Below, piece by piece: positions 1 through 11,324 of a stretch of 64,000 bases of DNA. A program made the translations under genes and the position numbers. Numbering within the stretch: position 1 is the stretch's first letter; the number at the start of each line of letters is the position of its first letter. Origin of the DNA: Chondrus crispus. Lineage: Eukaryota; Rhodophyta; Florideophyceae; Gigartinales; Gigartinaceae. Location: contig NW_005178839.1 of assembly GCF_000350225.1 (NCBI RefSeq), positions 123,395-187,394 of the forward strand. Direction: 5' to 3'. Under the pieces are notes generated by a model. It worked only from the letters and a program-made list of their open reading frames with translations, made no database searches and had not been told where the DNA came from.

Positions 1-554
1 GCTGACACATCCGTTCTTTGAAATGATCACCATTCACCACATCTCCGCATTCAGAGCGATCCGTTTACGGTTCTTGGCAGTCCAGCAATGAACAATATGG
101 CATGCATGTGCAGTGTTCCGGACTTCTGTGCCTCTAAAACGTCTATGAATGCCCTAACATATCCAAAAAGACCACCACCGGCATAAGGCAATCCAGTTCG
201 TCTGTTGAAGCCAACTATGTCCTCAACGAGAGCCTCGCAAACCAATTCAAAGTACTCACATCATGCCATTGGATCCCTCCATGCAATTATCAGTCGCTGT
301 GCCCGGTTTGGAAGTTGGTTGTCTTCTAACATTCTTATGGTCTCACTGCTCACATTACCAGCGAGCAGTGCAACAGTCATAGTAGCAATATCGCTTGGAG
401 TGATTGTCACAAACAGTGCACCCGTCTTGAACAAGCAATCCATGGAGAAAGCTTTTCTTCTATACGTCATGCTCTCTTCGATACTTCCCCACATCCGTCC
501 CTGTGACACGGCAACGTTCCGCAGCAGCAGTTCTGACTTCGAGCGGTTCCTTTT
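1..554 (-). pseudogene. Helitron Rep/helicase, HUH nuclease portion (broken)
   Basis: This is the rolling-circle replication initiator part of a Helitron protein, which nicks and joins single DNA strands. The minus strand reads from 554 downward through a Helitron_like_N type segment (GALFVTITPSDIATMTVALL). It then reaches a block ending GTLHMHAILFIAG, whose H-M-H (positions 102-110) fits the HUH metal-binding motif of Rep nucleases. The frame carries an in-frame TGA at about 261-263 and closes near 51, so the copy is inactive. The upstream half of the same gene lies at 39,749-41,379, beyond the Gypsy-1 insertion. The rest of Rep and the helicase should lie left of position 1. Family assignment is firm. 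Confidence 0.8.
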
Positions 555-1329
555 TGTTGTAGAACGTGCCGCGCTCGACCGGCTTCGGGTAGCGAGAGCT
601 GCGACACGTCGTACTGTAGTTTGAAGCGTGCGAGACGCGACGAGTGCCGTGCACACGTGTAGTAAGAACTACAAAACAAGAGAGAATGGAGTTCGGTCGC
701 TGGTTGGTAGAGGTTTGGTAGAGCGGTGTGGGTTCGACACAACGATGCCACGAAAAGCAGATCGACGTCCTCGACGTGGTAACTCGACGCCGTGCGGAGG
801 CGATGTCGTCACGGAGGACGAATCCGGGCGCTATGCGGAGCGCTCGTCGTGCGTTACCCCTGCGGTGGGTACTTCTCATTGTACTCGATGTACTGAAGGA
901 AAGGCAAATCGTAGTCAGCCAGAAGACTTAGGCACAAAACCAAGGGACAAAGGGGTCGGCCCTCGAGATGATGCCACTGCGTTGATCGATGATCCCCTCG
1001 AGTCCTTCCCCTTCCCTACTTTATTATATCTATTACAGTAGTCCCCGTTCTTACAGTGCCAGACTGTAACGGTACGACTACACGTCGGGCAGTAACGGTC
1101 CTGCACTTGGGCGCCAGCGAGGTACGCCGGTATCATTCATTAGACGGTATGATTCGAGTACAGTACGTACACGGACGCGAATTGCGCTGCCCAACTTACC
1201 GGGCGACAAGGTAATTACCTTTCGAATTAGGAATTAACCAATGCGGTCCTTGTCATACACCATCGGGTGTTCGAGTACAGTATGTACACTTAGTGTACTA
1301 GTCTAGTGGACACTTGGCGATATACCACA
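555..1329 (-). repeat. Gypsy-1 3' LTR
   Basis: A direct repeat about 775 bp long that matches 38,987-39,748 over its whole length. It starts TG and ends CA. In element orientation it begins TGTGGTATATCGCC. It is bounded on the left by Helitron sequence and on the right by a polypurine tract. Confidence 0.9.
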
Positions 1330-1345
1330 TGGCCCCCTCCTCGCC
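1330..1345 (-). promoter_or_regulatory. Gypsy-1 polypurine tract
   Basis: On the minus strand, GGCGAGGAGGGGGCCA directly abuts the 3' LTR. This is the expected place and composition for the plus-strand DNA primer of reverse transcription. Confidence 0.7.
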
Positions 1346-1820
1346 TTGAGCGCCCCGCTCAAATTTTGCAAAAATTATTTTCCGAAAAATTACGCACGGC
1401 GCGTGCGCTACGGACTCGTGTGACCCACTTGAAAATTTGAGCAAAAATAGGCAGGACAAATCAGCTGCGGACACGTGCGTCCTCGTTTGGCCACGGATTT
1501 TGCCAAGCGTGCATCTCGCCGTCGGAGTTCGAATATGTTGACAGCGCAGCAGCTGGTGCGACCGCGCGCAGCGAAGGGGTAGACGATCGGTCCGTCTCGT
1601 TTCAGTTTGTCGTTCAGCGACTCGTTCTCCATTTCTCAGTGCGATTCGATCACACTCTGTTGTTCTTCTGCCTAAGGTATGCCGTGCGAGCTTCCTTTCG
1701 TTTTCCGTGCCGCGGGCGGCACCGGTTGCTCCGCGCAGTCGTTCTGACTTAACAGATCGTGTTTCTCGGCGTTCGTTTTAGTGACGCAGACGTTTCCCGC
1801 GCGAATCCGTCTCGCTTGCG

Positions 1821-4055
1821 ATGTCTCCGAACGACAACGCTGTTCGAAAGCTCGCGCCATCGCTTGCGGACAGGCCGTCTGTTCCTGTTTCGAGTGCCCC
1901 GCCAACCCTTGGGTTCGCGTCGGTAGGATCGCCTGCCGTCGTCACCACCGAGGTTCCTTCCGTCTCGTCGGGACTCCCCGTCCTTACAGTGCCATCAGGG
2001 CCTGTTCGTATTTCACAAGATATTTCAGAAGGCGATCCCGTCGTTTGTTCGTCGGGGAACGTCGTGGACAAGCAAGTTCCTCCCGCCGTGGGCTATTTGT
2101 CGGCGTCAGGCCCATCGGGGGTCTGTGATCACGCATCGATCGTGCCGGTCGGCGGTGCGACCCTGAACCAGACGCGCCGGTCTGCTCTGGAGGAGGCTGG
2201 AAACGTGAACGTCACCAAGCCCGGTGGCCTTATGACGTTGCGCCGTTACGAGTGGTGCTGTGCCACACTAAGTTATTCAGCACTCGGAAGCTGTCGCGTC
2301 CCGGGATATCCGTACACAGGATCCCCCCCGAGCGAGGGCGTCTTGCGGATCGGTTCCGCAACGTCGTTGCTCGGCCGTGCCGATACTTCCGCTCAATCGC
2401 TCCAGACAGCAGAGTTGGCGTACGAATGGGAGGAGTTCCCTCGTGTGGACGTGACACTCGACGATGTCCTTTCCGTGTACAGTCCCCGTCCTGACCTCCG
2501 TCGGTTCCAAATAATGGCGAGGGGTGGGGCGTCGTCGTCCATCGTTACAGCCTGGGAAGAATATTTTCGGCAGGGACCCGCGTTTCAGGTGCCTTTGGAA
2601 ATTCCGTGTGACTGTTCGTTTGTCTTTTCCTACTCCGAAGTGGAGTACGTTGACTGAGCCGCTCGGTTCCTTTTCGGGACTGTCGACCCGTCGGATACAG
2701 AGATGCTGCTTCCCTTGGTCAAGCCTCTGTATACGTACCCAGTTCCGGGCTTAGAAGGTCTTCGTCCGGAGGTAACGAAAGCCACCGCGGGCTTAATGCG
2801 TCTCACTGGCCGCGTGTTGTGGCCATCCGACTGGCTCGTTCATCGCCGGAGCGTATCGCATGAGTCTTGAGTAACTCCGTCGTCGGAGTTGGTGATTAGT
2901 CTGACCAAGATAGACTTTGCGGAGCTCCCTCCGGCCGTTTGGCAGTCTATGCCACCGGCAGGGGTGCCGGTACTCTGCCCCCCCCGTTTTAAGTTACTTC
3001 GGCTATGCCGCGAAGGACCGCCGACACCCGTATCTTTCTCGCCTCGAGCGAGTCGTGGCCTTCGAATGGTCCGTTAATGTTGCATGTGCGATCATGCAGT
3101 AAGCTCTCAGTGAGCGTCGAGCCTTCCTCGTCTCAGACGGAGTACTTAATGCACTTCGTGCGGTCGTGGCGGGCGCGCCTCGTCTGGCAGCTCCGCTCGT
3201 TGGTCGTGGCACTCCACGAATGTGGTCGTTCTCAGAAGCCCTGGGACTTATGGAACGCGTAGGGCACCCGAAGCACTTTTCGTCGTATGAGAACATTTTT
3301 CGACCGGTGTCGAATCGTCGTCCGTGTACTATCACGCTGCGTCGGACTCCTTCCGTCGTGAGTACAGAAACATCCCAAGCTCAGGTCGTCGAGGGCGTTT
3401 GGGACTGAGTCACAAGAGGGACTACAGTCACGTTGCCGGAGAAGTTTCTTCTTTCCCAGCACCGTCTGGGGCATCTCTGGATCCTCCAGTCGTTGTCGCA
3501 AGGTCCATCGTCGAGTCTGATCTTACCAGGGACGACCTGGTTCGTTTGCCGAAAGCGGTCGAAGCGTTAGGCCAAAGGGCCTACGAGTCTTGGAATATCG
3601 GCTCGATGATCGAGACATTAGCTCGCTGGTTCCTCATTCGTACAGCAGAGCTTCATGAGATGAAGTGGGACCTTCGTGGTGCCCTTTCTGAGGCCAAGGT
3701 GGCTACGGAGCGTGCAGATCGAGCTGCGAGTACAGTGGAAGACTTGCGTACTTCTCTTCGTGAAGTTCGCACAGAGCGCGATCGGTATCCTCAGTCACAT
3801 GAAACCCTCTGGCGTTACCAAGGGTATAGAAGTGCTCGTCATGGACATGACTCGTTGGTTGGTTCGAGCGCCACGACTGCGTGCGCGCCCGTTCCGAGTA
3901 TTCCGGATCCTTATTCTTCGGCTCCGCGTGATGGATACGCGACGGCGTATCGCGCACCGACGCGAGATATTGAGGGCGGTACCCTTCTTGTTGCATCGGG
4001 AGACGAGGATGCGTATTACAGAGACCGAAGTGCAGGTCACTATGCCGGTCGTTAA
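1821..4055 (+). other. Gypsy-1 antisense ORF region
   Basis: Open frames run opposite to gag-pol between the chromodomain and the 3' LTR. The first begins at ATG 1,821 (278 codons, Ser/Pro/Val-rich N-terminus). The last (3,324-4,055, 243 codons) holds a predicted coiled-coil stretch of alternating acidic and basic residues near its middle (LRGALSEAKVATERADRAAS). No domain is recognised. Antisense ORFs in this position are known from some plant gypsy families such as RIRE2 and Grande. The upstream leader holds a candidate intron at 1,677-1,781 (AAG/GTATGC, a CTTAAC branch-like site, TTTTAG). Whether it is translated is unknown, and as a fossil this copy need not be functional. Confidence 0.5.
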
Positions 4056-4376
4056 TTCGTCGTTGGAACTTGTTTCATTGTTCCCGGTGGCACTCGTGCA
4101 TGACCCTTCGGGTCTCGTGTCGCAGAATATGATGCATTGTTAAAGCGCGTGTTGGCTTAACTAGCACCACCCTGGTTAGCCCTACAATAGAACAAATTGT
4201 TCTTGTGACATCTTGTTGTTCTTCGAACAACCGTGAATTAATTTTCCATCTCGCGTGTATCGTACCACCTCGAAGAGCTCGAAACTCTCGAACGTTGTTA
4301 CTGCAGCGTGCAGTTCTGGCCCCCCTCCTCAACCGTGAGGTCCCAGTCACGCCAATCGTGGCTGTGTCGTATGGCT

Positions 4377-6147
4377 TTAAGGGGTTCGCGTATTGCGATG
4401 GAGGCGTTGTCGATAATGATTGACGAGTTTTTCGGGGACATGGGTACGTTTAGTCCATGCGGGCTTTGCGTATCCAGTCCATTTGACGAGAAATTCCACA
4501 TTTCCGTCTCGATTACGGTGGTCCAGGAGGCGATCCACCGTATAAGTAGGTCCTTCGTGAACCTTCTGAGCAAAGTCGGCGGCAGATGCGTGAGGCACTT
4601 CGTTTGACCCTGGAGGATGTGCCTCGGCATCCGAATTTTCCGTCGTAGGCACTGTCGCTGATTCGGCAGCGTTTGTACGAGCGCCTATCGGGGGCGGCGA
4701 AAAGACGCATTTGTCCGCGGAGACACATTCCGTTACACCGTTCCGATCGATTGTTAGAGTCCGTTTGTCCTGTGGACAAACGGACTGTAGCCCTTCGGCA
4801 GGGGACTTCAGCTTGCCGAGTTTTGTCGCCCCGTCCGTAGAGTCTAAGAAGATAAAATCTCCAGCTGTAATCCTTGACTTGACGCGGCGTACTCGCTTGC
4901 CAAAGTCTCGCTTATAACGCGCTTGCGTTCGTTGCAGGCTTTTGTATGCCTTTTGGATAGACACGTCCAAACGTTATCTGAAATCGTCACGGGCGGTCGC
5001 GTCCGGCGTAGAACGTCGTCGCACAGAGTGATGCAAAGAGAAATCTGGCGGAGGTCGCGTTAACACTAAATCGAAAGGGGGTGTCCTTATAGATCTGTGC
5101 AGGTGACAGTTGTAAGCGTACATTAACGCTCTGGCGTAAACATCCCAGTCGTTCTGGTGCTCGTTCACGTAATTTCGTAGCATGGCCACGATCGTACGGT
5201 TGTACCGCTCGGTCTGTCCGTTCGTTTGTGGATGGTAAGCTGAGTTAAAGAGGTTCGTTACCCCGAGAACTTCACAAACGGACCGGAAGAATCGGGCAGA
5301 GAATTGCGGACCGTTGTCTGACAGTAGTGTTTTTGGCACTCCGCATTTAAATACCCAGGCCTCGCAAAAGGCAACGGCGACGACATAAGCGGTGACGCTT
5401 CGTAACGCAACGACCTGCGTAGGTTTCGTGAAACGATCCGTGATCACAAGAAGGTATTTGCGTCCCTTCTCGGATTTCGGTAGAGGTCCAAGTATATCAA
5501 TACCGAGGGACTCTATCGGTGCCGTTGCCGGGAACAGCTTGAGGCAGTTGAGCCTCTGGCGTAACCGAACGCGGTTCTTCGCGCAATGTCGACAGTTCTG
5601 TACTGTCGCCGCCACTTCTACAGCCATGTGTGGCCAGTAGTACGTTCGTCTTAGGATGTAGTACATCCTGTTCTGTCCGGGATGTCCTGCGACAACGGGG
5701 TCGTGCGTTAGCGATAAGAGCCTAGCTCTTAACGTTTTAGGTACGACGATTTGCACGATATCACGTTCGTACGGGTGTTTGCGCTTGAGCAGCCCGTCCG
5801 TATCCTCGAAAAAGATCGAGTCGCGTTTTCTGTCCTGTCGAGACAGAACCGTCTGACAAAAGTCATCAGCTCGTTGTTCTTCAGCCAGCTCGTCGAAGGA
5901 GAGAGGGGCGGGAAGTGAATCGTTTGGGCGGTTGGTGGACAGCGCTTCTTGATCGTCAGTAAGGCCGAAGACATCGATGTGTACGTCGTACATCTCGTCG
6001 GACTCGTCGTCCTCGTGTGGCCAGACGACTGGTTCCGTGGCGCCACGGGGCGCTCCGTTCGTGGAGAGTGCTCTACTGCGCGTCGTAGCGAAAACTGTTT
6101 CCGTTTCGTGATCACACTTCGGAGTGCATCGATGCTCCGTTAATTCA
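4377..6147 (-). CDS. Gypsy-1 integrase and chromodomain region
   Basis: The integrase inserts the element cDNA into chromosomes. The segment shows, in order, an HHCC zinc-binding region (DPVVAGHPGQ, NCRHCAKNR), an RNase H-fold core with SLGIDILGPL, LLSDNGPQFS and NGQTERYNRT (the D, D and E sites), and a C-terminal chromodomain (YTVDRLLDHRNRDGNVEFLV, then KWTGYAK). The chromodomain places the element in the chromovirus branch of Ty3/gypsy and may steer integration to marked chromatin. The segment begins exactly at the end of element X. Part of a broken element. Confidence 0.9.
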
Positions 6148-6157
6148 CACTGCAAAG
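6148..6157 (+). repeat. Element X left terminal inverted repeat
   Basis: CACTGCAAAG, identical to the reverse complement of 33,763-33,772. A further AGTGTTC occurs a few tens of bases inward at both ends (about 6,184-6,190 here), possibly a subterminal binding motif. Confidence 0.65.
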
Positions 6158-6608
6158 GCGCTGAACGCAGGAACAATAATATTCAGTGTTCCAGGGATTT
6201 AAGTTTTGCGAATAGATAAATATATACATAACAGCAATGCAACCGGTCATGTTAGCCGAAATGTTTTGTAAAAGTTATTAAACGTACAAACAAAAAGTGG
6301 CAGGATGGCTCATGTTTTTTTAAACGTCTTTGCCATGCTATTATATACATCACAATATTTCTAAAGTGATGGGCTGGACCACTGGCGCAGGTCACGAATG
6401 GACGAAAACGATACACATGCCACCGCACCCCCCTTCGCCCTCACTTGCGTTTATTAAGGCTGTCATCTATGAGGTAGTAGGGAAGCCGTTGCGAAGTGCG
6501 CACTATGCTTTTGTTGCGGAAATAGCAGCATTTCGGGACCTGCCTGAATTTCTTCAGCGCAGGGAGCATCCCATGCTTTTATTGTCGCAGCCATAGAGAT
6601 GCATGCGG

Positions 6609-6872
6609 TCAATCACGCATCAGGTTTCTGCTTCGATCAAGGTATTGTAGATCCAGACCTTGTTTCCTCAGTTCCGTGACGATACTTAAGCGCGTGTCGC
6701 TCTCAAGCATCAAGTCCCGAACATGAGCTTTCGGAAGAAAATCGAGATCCGCAGTTGGTGAGTGCGACCGAGAGCTCAAAAGCCTACACCCAACAACAAC
6801 CTCTATAATATCCTTCTTCGTGGTTTTAAAACCGTAACAGCGATTCTCTTTTGCCGAAGAAACTCTCCGCAA
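6609..6872 (-). CDS. Element X left-arm ORF, unrecognised
   Basis: An 87-codon minus-strand frame. Its composition looks protein-like, with a C-terminal helical stretch (VRDLMLESDTRLSIVTELRK). No family is recognised. It ends toward the transposon left end and begins about 55 bases left of the 48-bp palindrome at 6,929-6,976. It may be the last exon or a remnant of a minus-strand gene. It could also be a chance frame. Confidence 0.3.
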   Translation of the reverse strand: MRRVSSAKENRCYGFKTTKKDIIEVVVGCRLLSSRSHSPTADLDFLPKAHVRDLMLESDTRLSIVTELRKQGLDLQYLDRSRNLMRD

Positions 6873-6926
6873 CAGTTGCGGCAGTTGTAACCTGCGCCCT
6901 CTTTATCAAGCTAATTAGAAAACATA

Positions 6927-7641
6927 ATGAGTGTTTCCCGACTTCAATTGTTAACAATTGAAGTCGGGAAACACTCTTTGTTAGATGTTTTGGAAGAGGC
7001 GCGATGTGTCGTTGGAGAATTTCACCGAGCTACGACTGATCCGCTTCACGTATTGAAGACAAGAGCATATGCCTTAACGCTTACAGTACTGAAGCTTTAT
7101 CAATACAGCCGGTACCTCCTAATGCGTGTTCATCGTTTCACTCGTGGGGGACATTCGACAGATTCTGAGAACGTGAACGACGTTATTCGACCGATATACG
7201 AGGATGCACTGGTGTACGTGTCAAGGTATACTATGGACGATCATGCTGGTTCTCGGAGGATGTGTCAGCGTGGCTGGACCATATCGCTCCTGTCTGTTCC
7301 ACCTGTTCAGTTTCGATACCAAACCAATACCCACTTTGTTCCCGAAAATAATACCGGCATTGAAGAAACACTCTGACGAAGTCGGTATTCGAGAAAGCTG
7401 CGAGCTGCAGTACTTTTTCAAGCATGATCTTCACGCAAACGATTCCCTGATCACGACCGAGAACGACGCGAGTATTTGTGAAAAAGCTTTCGGAACTATT
7501 GAAAAAGTTATGGAAAATGAACCACTCAATGTTCTACGTCGGTCACATGTTTACGCGATTTTGTTGGCACGCCCAGGATGTCTTTTTCATTTCAGTTTAC
7601 TACTTACCTTCACTGCGACGTTCGATGTCGGATATTTGTGA
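6927..7641 (+). pseudogene. Element X left-arm plus-strand gene, unrecognised
   Basis: Two overlapping frames (6,927-7,376 and 7,204-7,641) together span about 700 bp. The first reads as a helical, Leu-rich protein (HSLLDVLEEARCVVGEFHRA) and the second ends in a hydrophobic stretch. The first ATG lies inside the edge of the 48-bp palindrome, so the true start may have been displaced. The shift between frames near 7,220-7,250 suggests decay or an unseen intron. No family is recognised. Confidence 0.35.
6929..6976. repeat. 48-bp perfect palindrome
   Basis: Each 24-base arm pairs perfectly with the other with no spacer, centred on GTTAAC at 6,952/6,953. It sits between a minus-strand frame ending leftward and a plus-strand frame going rightward. 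It could extrude as a cruciform, or form a hairpin in RNA from either strand. Confidence 0.95.
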
Positions 7642-8640
7642 CACGAGGGTGGGACGAAGTTTGTGCGTCTCACTCATACGCACTCACCGCATAGCGAAAG
7701 GTTCTCTCGGAATAGGCAGAAGGATGCAAGGTAGATCATGCCTCACTGCATGCACGTTGAAGATTCGTACAAAGCACACACCAGAAAACGCAGCCCGTCG
7801 CATGTGATAGGAAGTTTTCGAAGTGTGATTGTTCCAAATGTGATCATTTGCGTGCCGCACGGCCCGGGCCACGTGCAGCATGGAATGACGCCATTGTAGA
7901 AACAGCAAATTAAAACTCGTAACGCACTTTAGTTCTACCCTCCACGAGCGGAAGATCACATTTCCGAACGCCCTAGACAATATCGCACCATCGCTCGTAA
8001 CTTGCACCCAGCTGCACCCGATCGCCATGCACCGCGCGCGAAACGGCTTCTGTCGCAACTTCGTTATGGCAGTCGCAACTTCATTATGCGCATGAATGGA
8101 GTGTGAGGGGTGTTGCTCCTGTGCGCGGCAGAACTTTTTTAGTGGTGAGGAATTAAGGGTAGGAGGCGTGTGCATCCGGTACGATCGTCCATCTCTGTTT
8201 CGACCGATTCGACCGATGCGAGAGTGTTGACATGCTGGATTTTGTTTCTGTGGATGACGAACGTTGCTTGGTACCGTCGACATCTAAGTTCACACCGATC
8301 CGGTCAGTTCGCATTTACCAAACGTTATCATGGCTAACTTCTGTCCCGCGCATTATTACTACGTCGCGCACTAACGTAGGACCAAATGACATTGTGCAAT
8401 CGTGCACAATGCGCGTCGGGGGCAAGGTGCAGGATTCGGGGGGCTGGTAGAACAGCCTTGCGGGGGTCATTGCGCCGATGATCGCAAGGGAAGCAGCGCC
8501 GGGATAGGTAGAGTTGGAGAGAGGTATGCAGATTGCAGACACGCTCTGTTGAGCGTCTTCTACTTTACAATCTTGCCTCTCTACCTCGGCATCCGGGGAA
8601 TCCGACAGCCGCCCTTACACACCCATAGTTCGACTCCCTC
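7642..8640. other. Element X spacer without a convincing gene
   Basis: Only low-quality overlapping frames are present. The one clear structure is a hairpin at 8,390-8,411 (arms CATTGTGCA / TGCACAATG, 4-base loop). The reverse strand from about 8,812 to 8,655 reads as a strongly acidic peptide (EKDDDWEDRPDDGFDFKHLL) and may be the tail of the minus-strand gene to the right. Confidence 0.4.
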
Positions 8641-8654
8641 AGAAGCTGTACCAC

Positions 8655-10405
8655 CGATTTTTTCAGTTTTCATTGACTCCTTCCTCTTCATGATGAAGAA
8701 GATGTTTAAAATCAAATCCGTCATCAGGGCGATCTTCCCAATCATCATCCTTTTCAGCTATTGCATGAACCCCGATCCTGTCATGACGATCAAGGGCGTT
8801 TCCGGCATTGTAATCCATTTCAGTTCTCCTGGGTGAGTCCGTGCAGAGCTAATTAAATTGCGCTGGAGACATTCTCAAGATGTAAGCATCCAATATATCT
8901 TTCTGCTTCGAATGCCTCGGGATGAAGTCTCTTACTTTTAACCGAATCATGGTGCTCCCTTGCTGCGACTCATCGCTTGGTTCGCGTTCACTCGGATCTT
9001 CATCATCTATCAGACCCTCGGATAACTGCACTTTGCGACCTGTCGGCGCACCTCCACTTTACTCTGGCTCACCACAAAACTGTATGCGCTCATCCTCTTC
9101 GTGAAAAGGTTTATCCTCATTGTCTCGATCGTTTCTATGGTAGTGTCCAACACGTCCAACACCTTTCCCCTTTTCTTGTTGCAGGCATATCTCGGTCTCC
9201 CCTGCCAACGTAGAAGGCATATCGATATGGCGATTGCCAATTATAATGTCACGGACGAACCATCTAAAAAGCAAAGCAGTCCTGTAAACTGCTCGTAACG
9301 ACCCAGGGTGGCTCCCAAGGAACTCTTTAATTCCTCTCCCTTGCGTTAGGGCCACGAAAAAGTTAACAGCAACACGTGCAAGATTGATTGTATTGTAAAT
9401 CTGCTTGCGTTCCGCACGCTTAAACCCTCTCTTTTGTATCCCGTTCTTCAGCATACCATCACCCACGATCACATGGTAATCGACCAGAAGGTCAAGTTCC
9501 AGTCGACATGACATCATTTCTTGCAGAGCCTGCAAGTTTAACACATTTGCATCAGGGGCTTCTGATGTCACCGCAGATGACACATGGTCACGAAAATTGA
9601 ACGGGTGCTCCAGATATTTGAAGGTCAAATGAGGCTGCCCGAACTCCTGTGGTATTCGTCTACTCGCCTCCCATGGTCTAAGCGCAAACCCCAGATCTTG
9701 GAAGAAGCGTTTCCTGGCCCCCACACGTGACTCTCTCAAAAAGTCCGTAGACATTGAGTATAAGGGAGCGCAATGTACAGGCTTTCACGTCCCTTTTTCG
9801 TGTCTACATCCTTCTTATCAGGCTTTGCTTTAGTCTCCAATAACTTTCGGGTTTTCTTTAATGCACGTCTTCCGACGTACTTAGAATCCAGCCAGTACGG
9901 GGTTTTTCGCAAAGGCAACATAACCTTGGATAAGCCTGGCCCATGTTCCACTCGTGCGAGGGATCTTTCATGACCGTCTGATGGAAGGCTTGTTTTCAAC
10001 GATCTTCGAGACTCGTTTTCACGCATGCAATCCCTCTGTACCTGCTTTCCGCCCTCAGCGAATAATTTTCGGACGAATCGAGATTTGAAATCACAATGCA
10101 CGGGAGCGGGGCCTGATTTAAAGTCTTTTTTGTGGCGTGTTTTTGATGCCCGTAGAGAAATGCTGCAATTTCAAGGTGGGTATGGGCAAGGGTTGACCCC
10201 ATGGACCACGCGTACTCCATGAAATAGCAAGAAGAATCTGCCATAACCTGCGACATGAGAGAAACACGAAAAACGTTTTCTACTTGCGACTTCAGAGTTG
10301 CGTTTTCCATATCGACGATGTCTTTGAACGTCCATTTCGAAGACGTGCTTGCAGTTCGCTTTGAGTTGACTTTCAATAAAGTGTTGGTTCTTGCTCCAAT
10401 ATCTG
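8655..10405 (-). pseudogene. Element X minus-strand accessory gene, middle and 3' part
   Basis: Overlapping minus-strand frames follow one another: 10,376-9,996, 10,101-9,736, 9,754-9,059, a short acidic frame 9,031-8,849, then an acidic tail to about 8,655. Frame at 10,376 is open further upstream to about 10,405 and beyond. The middle portion is basic (KKTRKLLETKAKPDKKD). The 9,754-9,059 portion has mixed helical content (LELDLLVDYHVIVGDGMLKN). CACTA-type elements often encode a second, DNA-binding protein beside the transposase, and this could be its counterpart, but no domain is recognised. The stepwise frame changes indicate several indels or undetected introns. Confidence 0.4.
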
Positions 10406-10417
10406 CTTTAATGATTG

Positions 10418-11044
10418 TTAGGGCTTTTTGACACTTTCGAGATCTCTCTGAACACCCTTCTTGCTCCCTTCCATTGTATCAAGGCGAGCAAGTACTGACT
10501 TTTGCATGTTATCCAGAAAGAGGCGAAACGAGCTCAATGCTCCCGCTGTGTTGGGTCCGGCAGATACTGCTCGAATCTCAGTAAGGCTTGGCCGTACTGT
10601 ACTTGCACTTTGATTGCCCGAGAAGCGCACTTTTGGCGCTGCCACGTCTCCTGAGCTACTACAAGCAAGCTCATCAGGGCATTCGTCCCTTTCGTTTCTC
10701 TCTTGATTCCTGACGTGTTGCTTTCGTTGTAAATTGGCTCTTCCCGAGCCTCTCCGTCCCCCGAATCCCGCATTGTCGAGATCAGAATGCGGATGAGATT
10801 GGCTTCTGGAACGGGGACGATCCTGAGGAAGGACATTCCTCTTTTCTGCTCCTTCGGTTGGAGGTGGCTGCGTTTCCATGTCCGAGAGTCTCGTGACGGG
10901 TGGAATGCCGGGCTCGTCATTTTCTCCATCCGGAGAGTTACCATCACGGGGAAATATGGTTTTGAAAAGGTTTTTGTTTCCCGTTCTCTTGATGTGCCGG
11001 TTCTGCGCTCCGACAACAGTTGATGAGCTCTTTCGTTTAATCAA
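10418..11044 (-). CDS. Element X accessory protein N-terminal part, unrecognised
   Basis: A 208-codon frame, strongly charged and Ser/Arg/Pro-rich for its first 150 residues, then a helical Leu-rich segment (SSFRLFLDNMQKSVLARLDT). The next frame downstream overlaps near an A-run at about 10,427, so both probably belong to one gene. The disordered basic N-terminus would suit a DNA- or chromatin-binding role, but that is inference. It is transcribed divergently from the transposase across a 280-bp spacer with an inverted repeat. Confidence 0.45.
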   Translation of the reverse strand: MIKRKSSSTVVGAQNRHIKRTGNKNLFKTIFPRDGNSPDGENDEPGIPPVTRLSDMETQPPPTEGAEKRNVLPQDRPRSRSQSHPHSDLDNAGFGGRRGSGRANLQRKQHVRNQERNERDECPDELACSSSGDVAAPKVRFSGNQSASTVRPSLTEIRAVSAGPNTAGALSSFRLFLDNMQKSVLARLDTMEGSKKGVQRDLESVKKP

Positions 11045-11115
11045 CCGTCTGCGCGATGGCTGATCAGATTATGGAGGCTGCATGACGTAAGGCAGGGGGC
11101 ACTTCAGGGACAAGT

Positions 11116-11157
11116 ACTATTCCACTCTTTCATTACGTAATGACAGGGTGGAATAGT
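11116..11157. repeat. 42-bp imperfect palindrome in the divergent spacer
   Basis: 21-base arms with two mismatches, centred on TACGTA, with outer arms ACTATTCCAC / GTGGAATAGT. It lies between the starts of the accessory gene (-, 11,044) and the transposase (+, 11,325). It could be a transposase or repressor binding site controlling both genes. Confidence 0.75.
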
Positions 11158-11324
11158 GCGGGAAAAGGAAACCAACAAAATTTGTCAGGTTTCTCGCCGT
11201 TCGTGACACAAAAATGCGATGCGGCGTTTCTCGAGACTTACACATGTTTTCGATATCAAACATTTCAGGTTCATCTCCCTCGATCCAATACTTTTCATAT
11301 ATCCGCGGCTTCAGTGATGTCCTA

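Noticed and set aside
7684-8283. 199-codon minus-strand frame in element X
   Set aside because: Composition and lack of any motif suggest a chance frame; it lies in a spacer and overlaps other weak frames.
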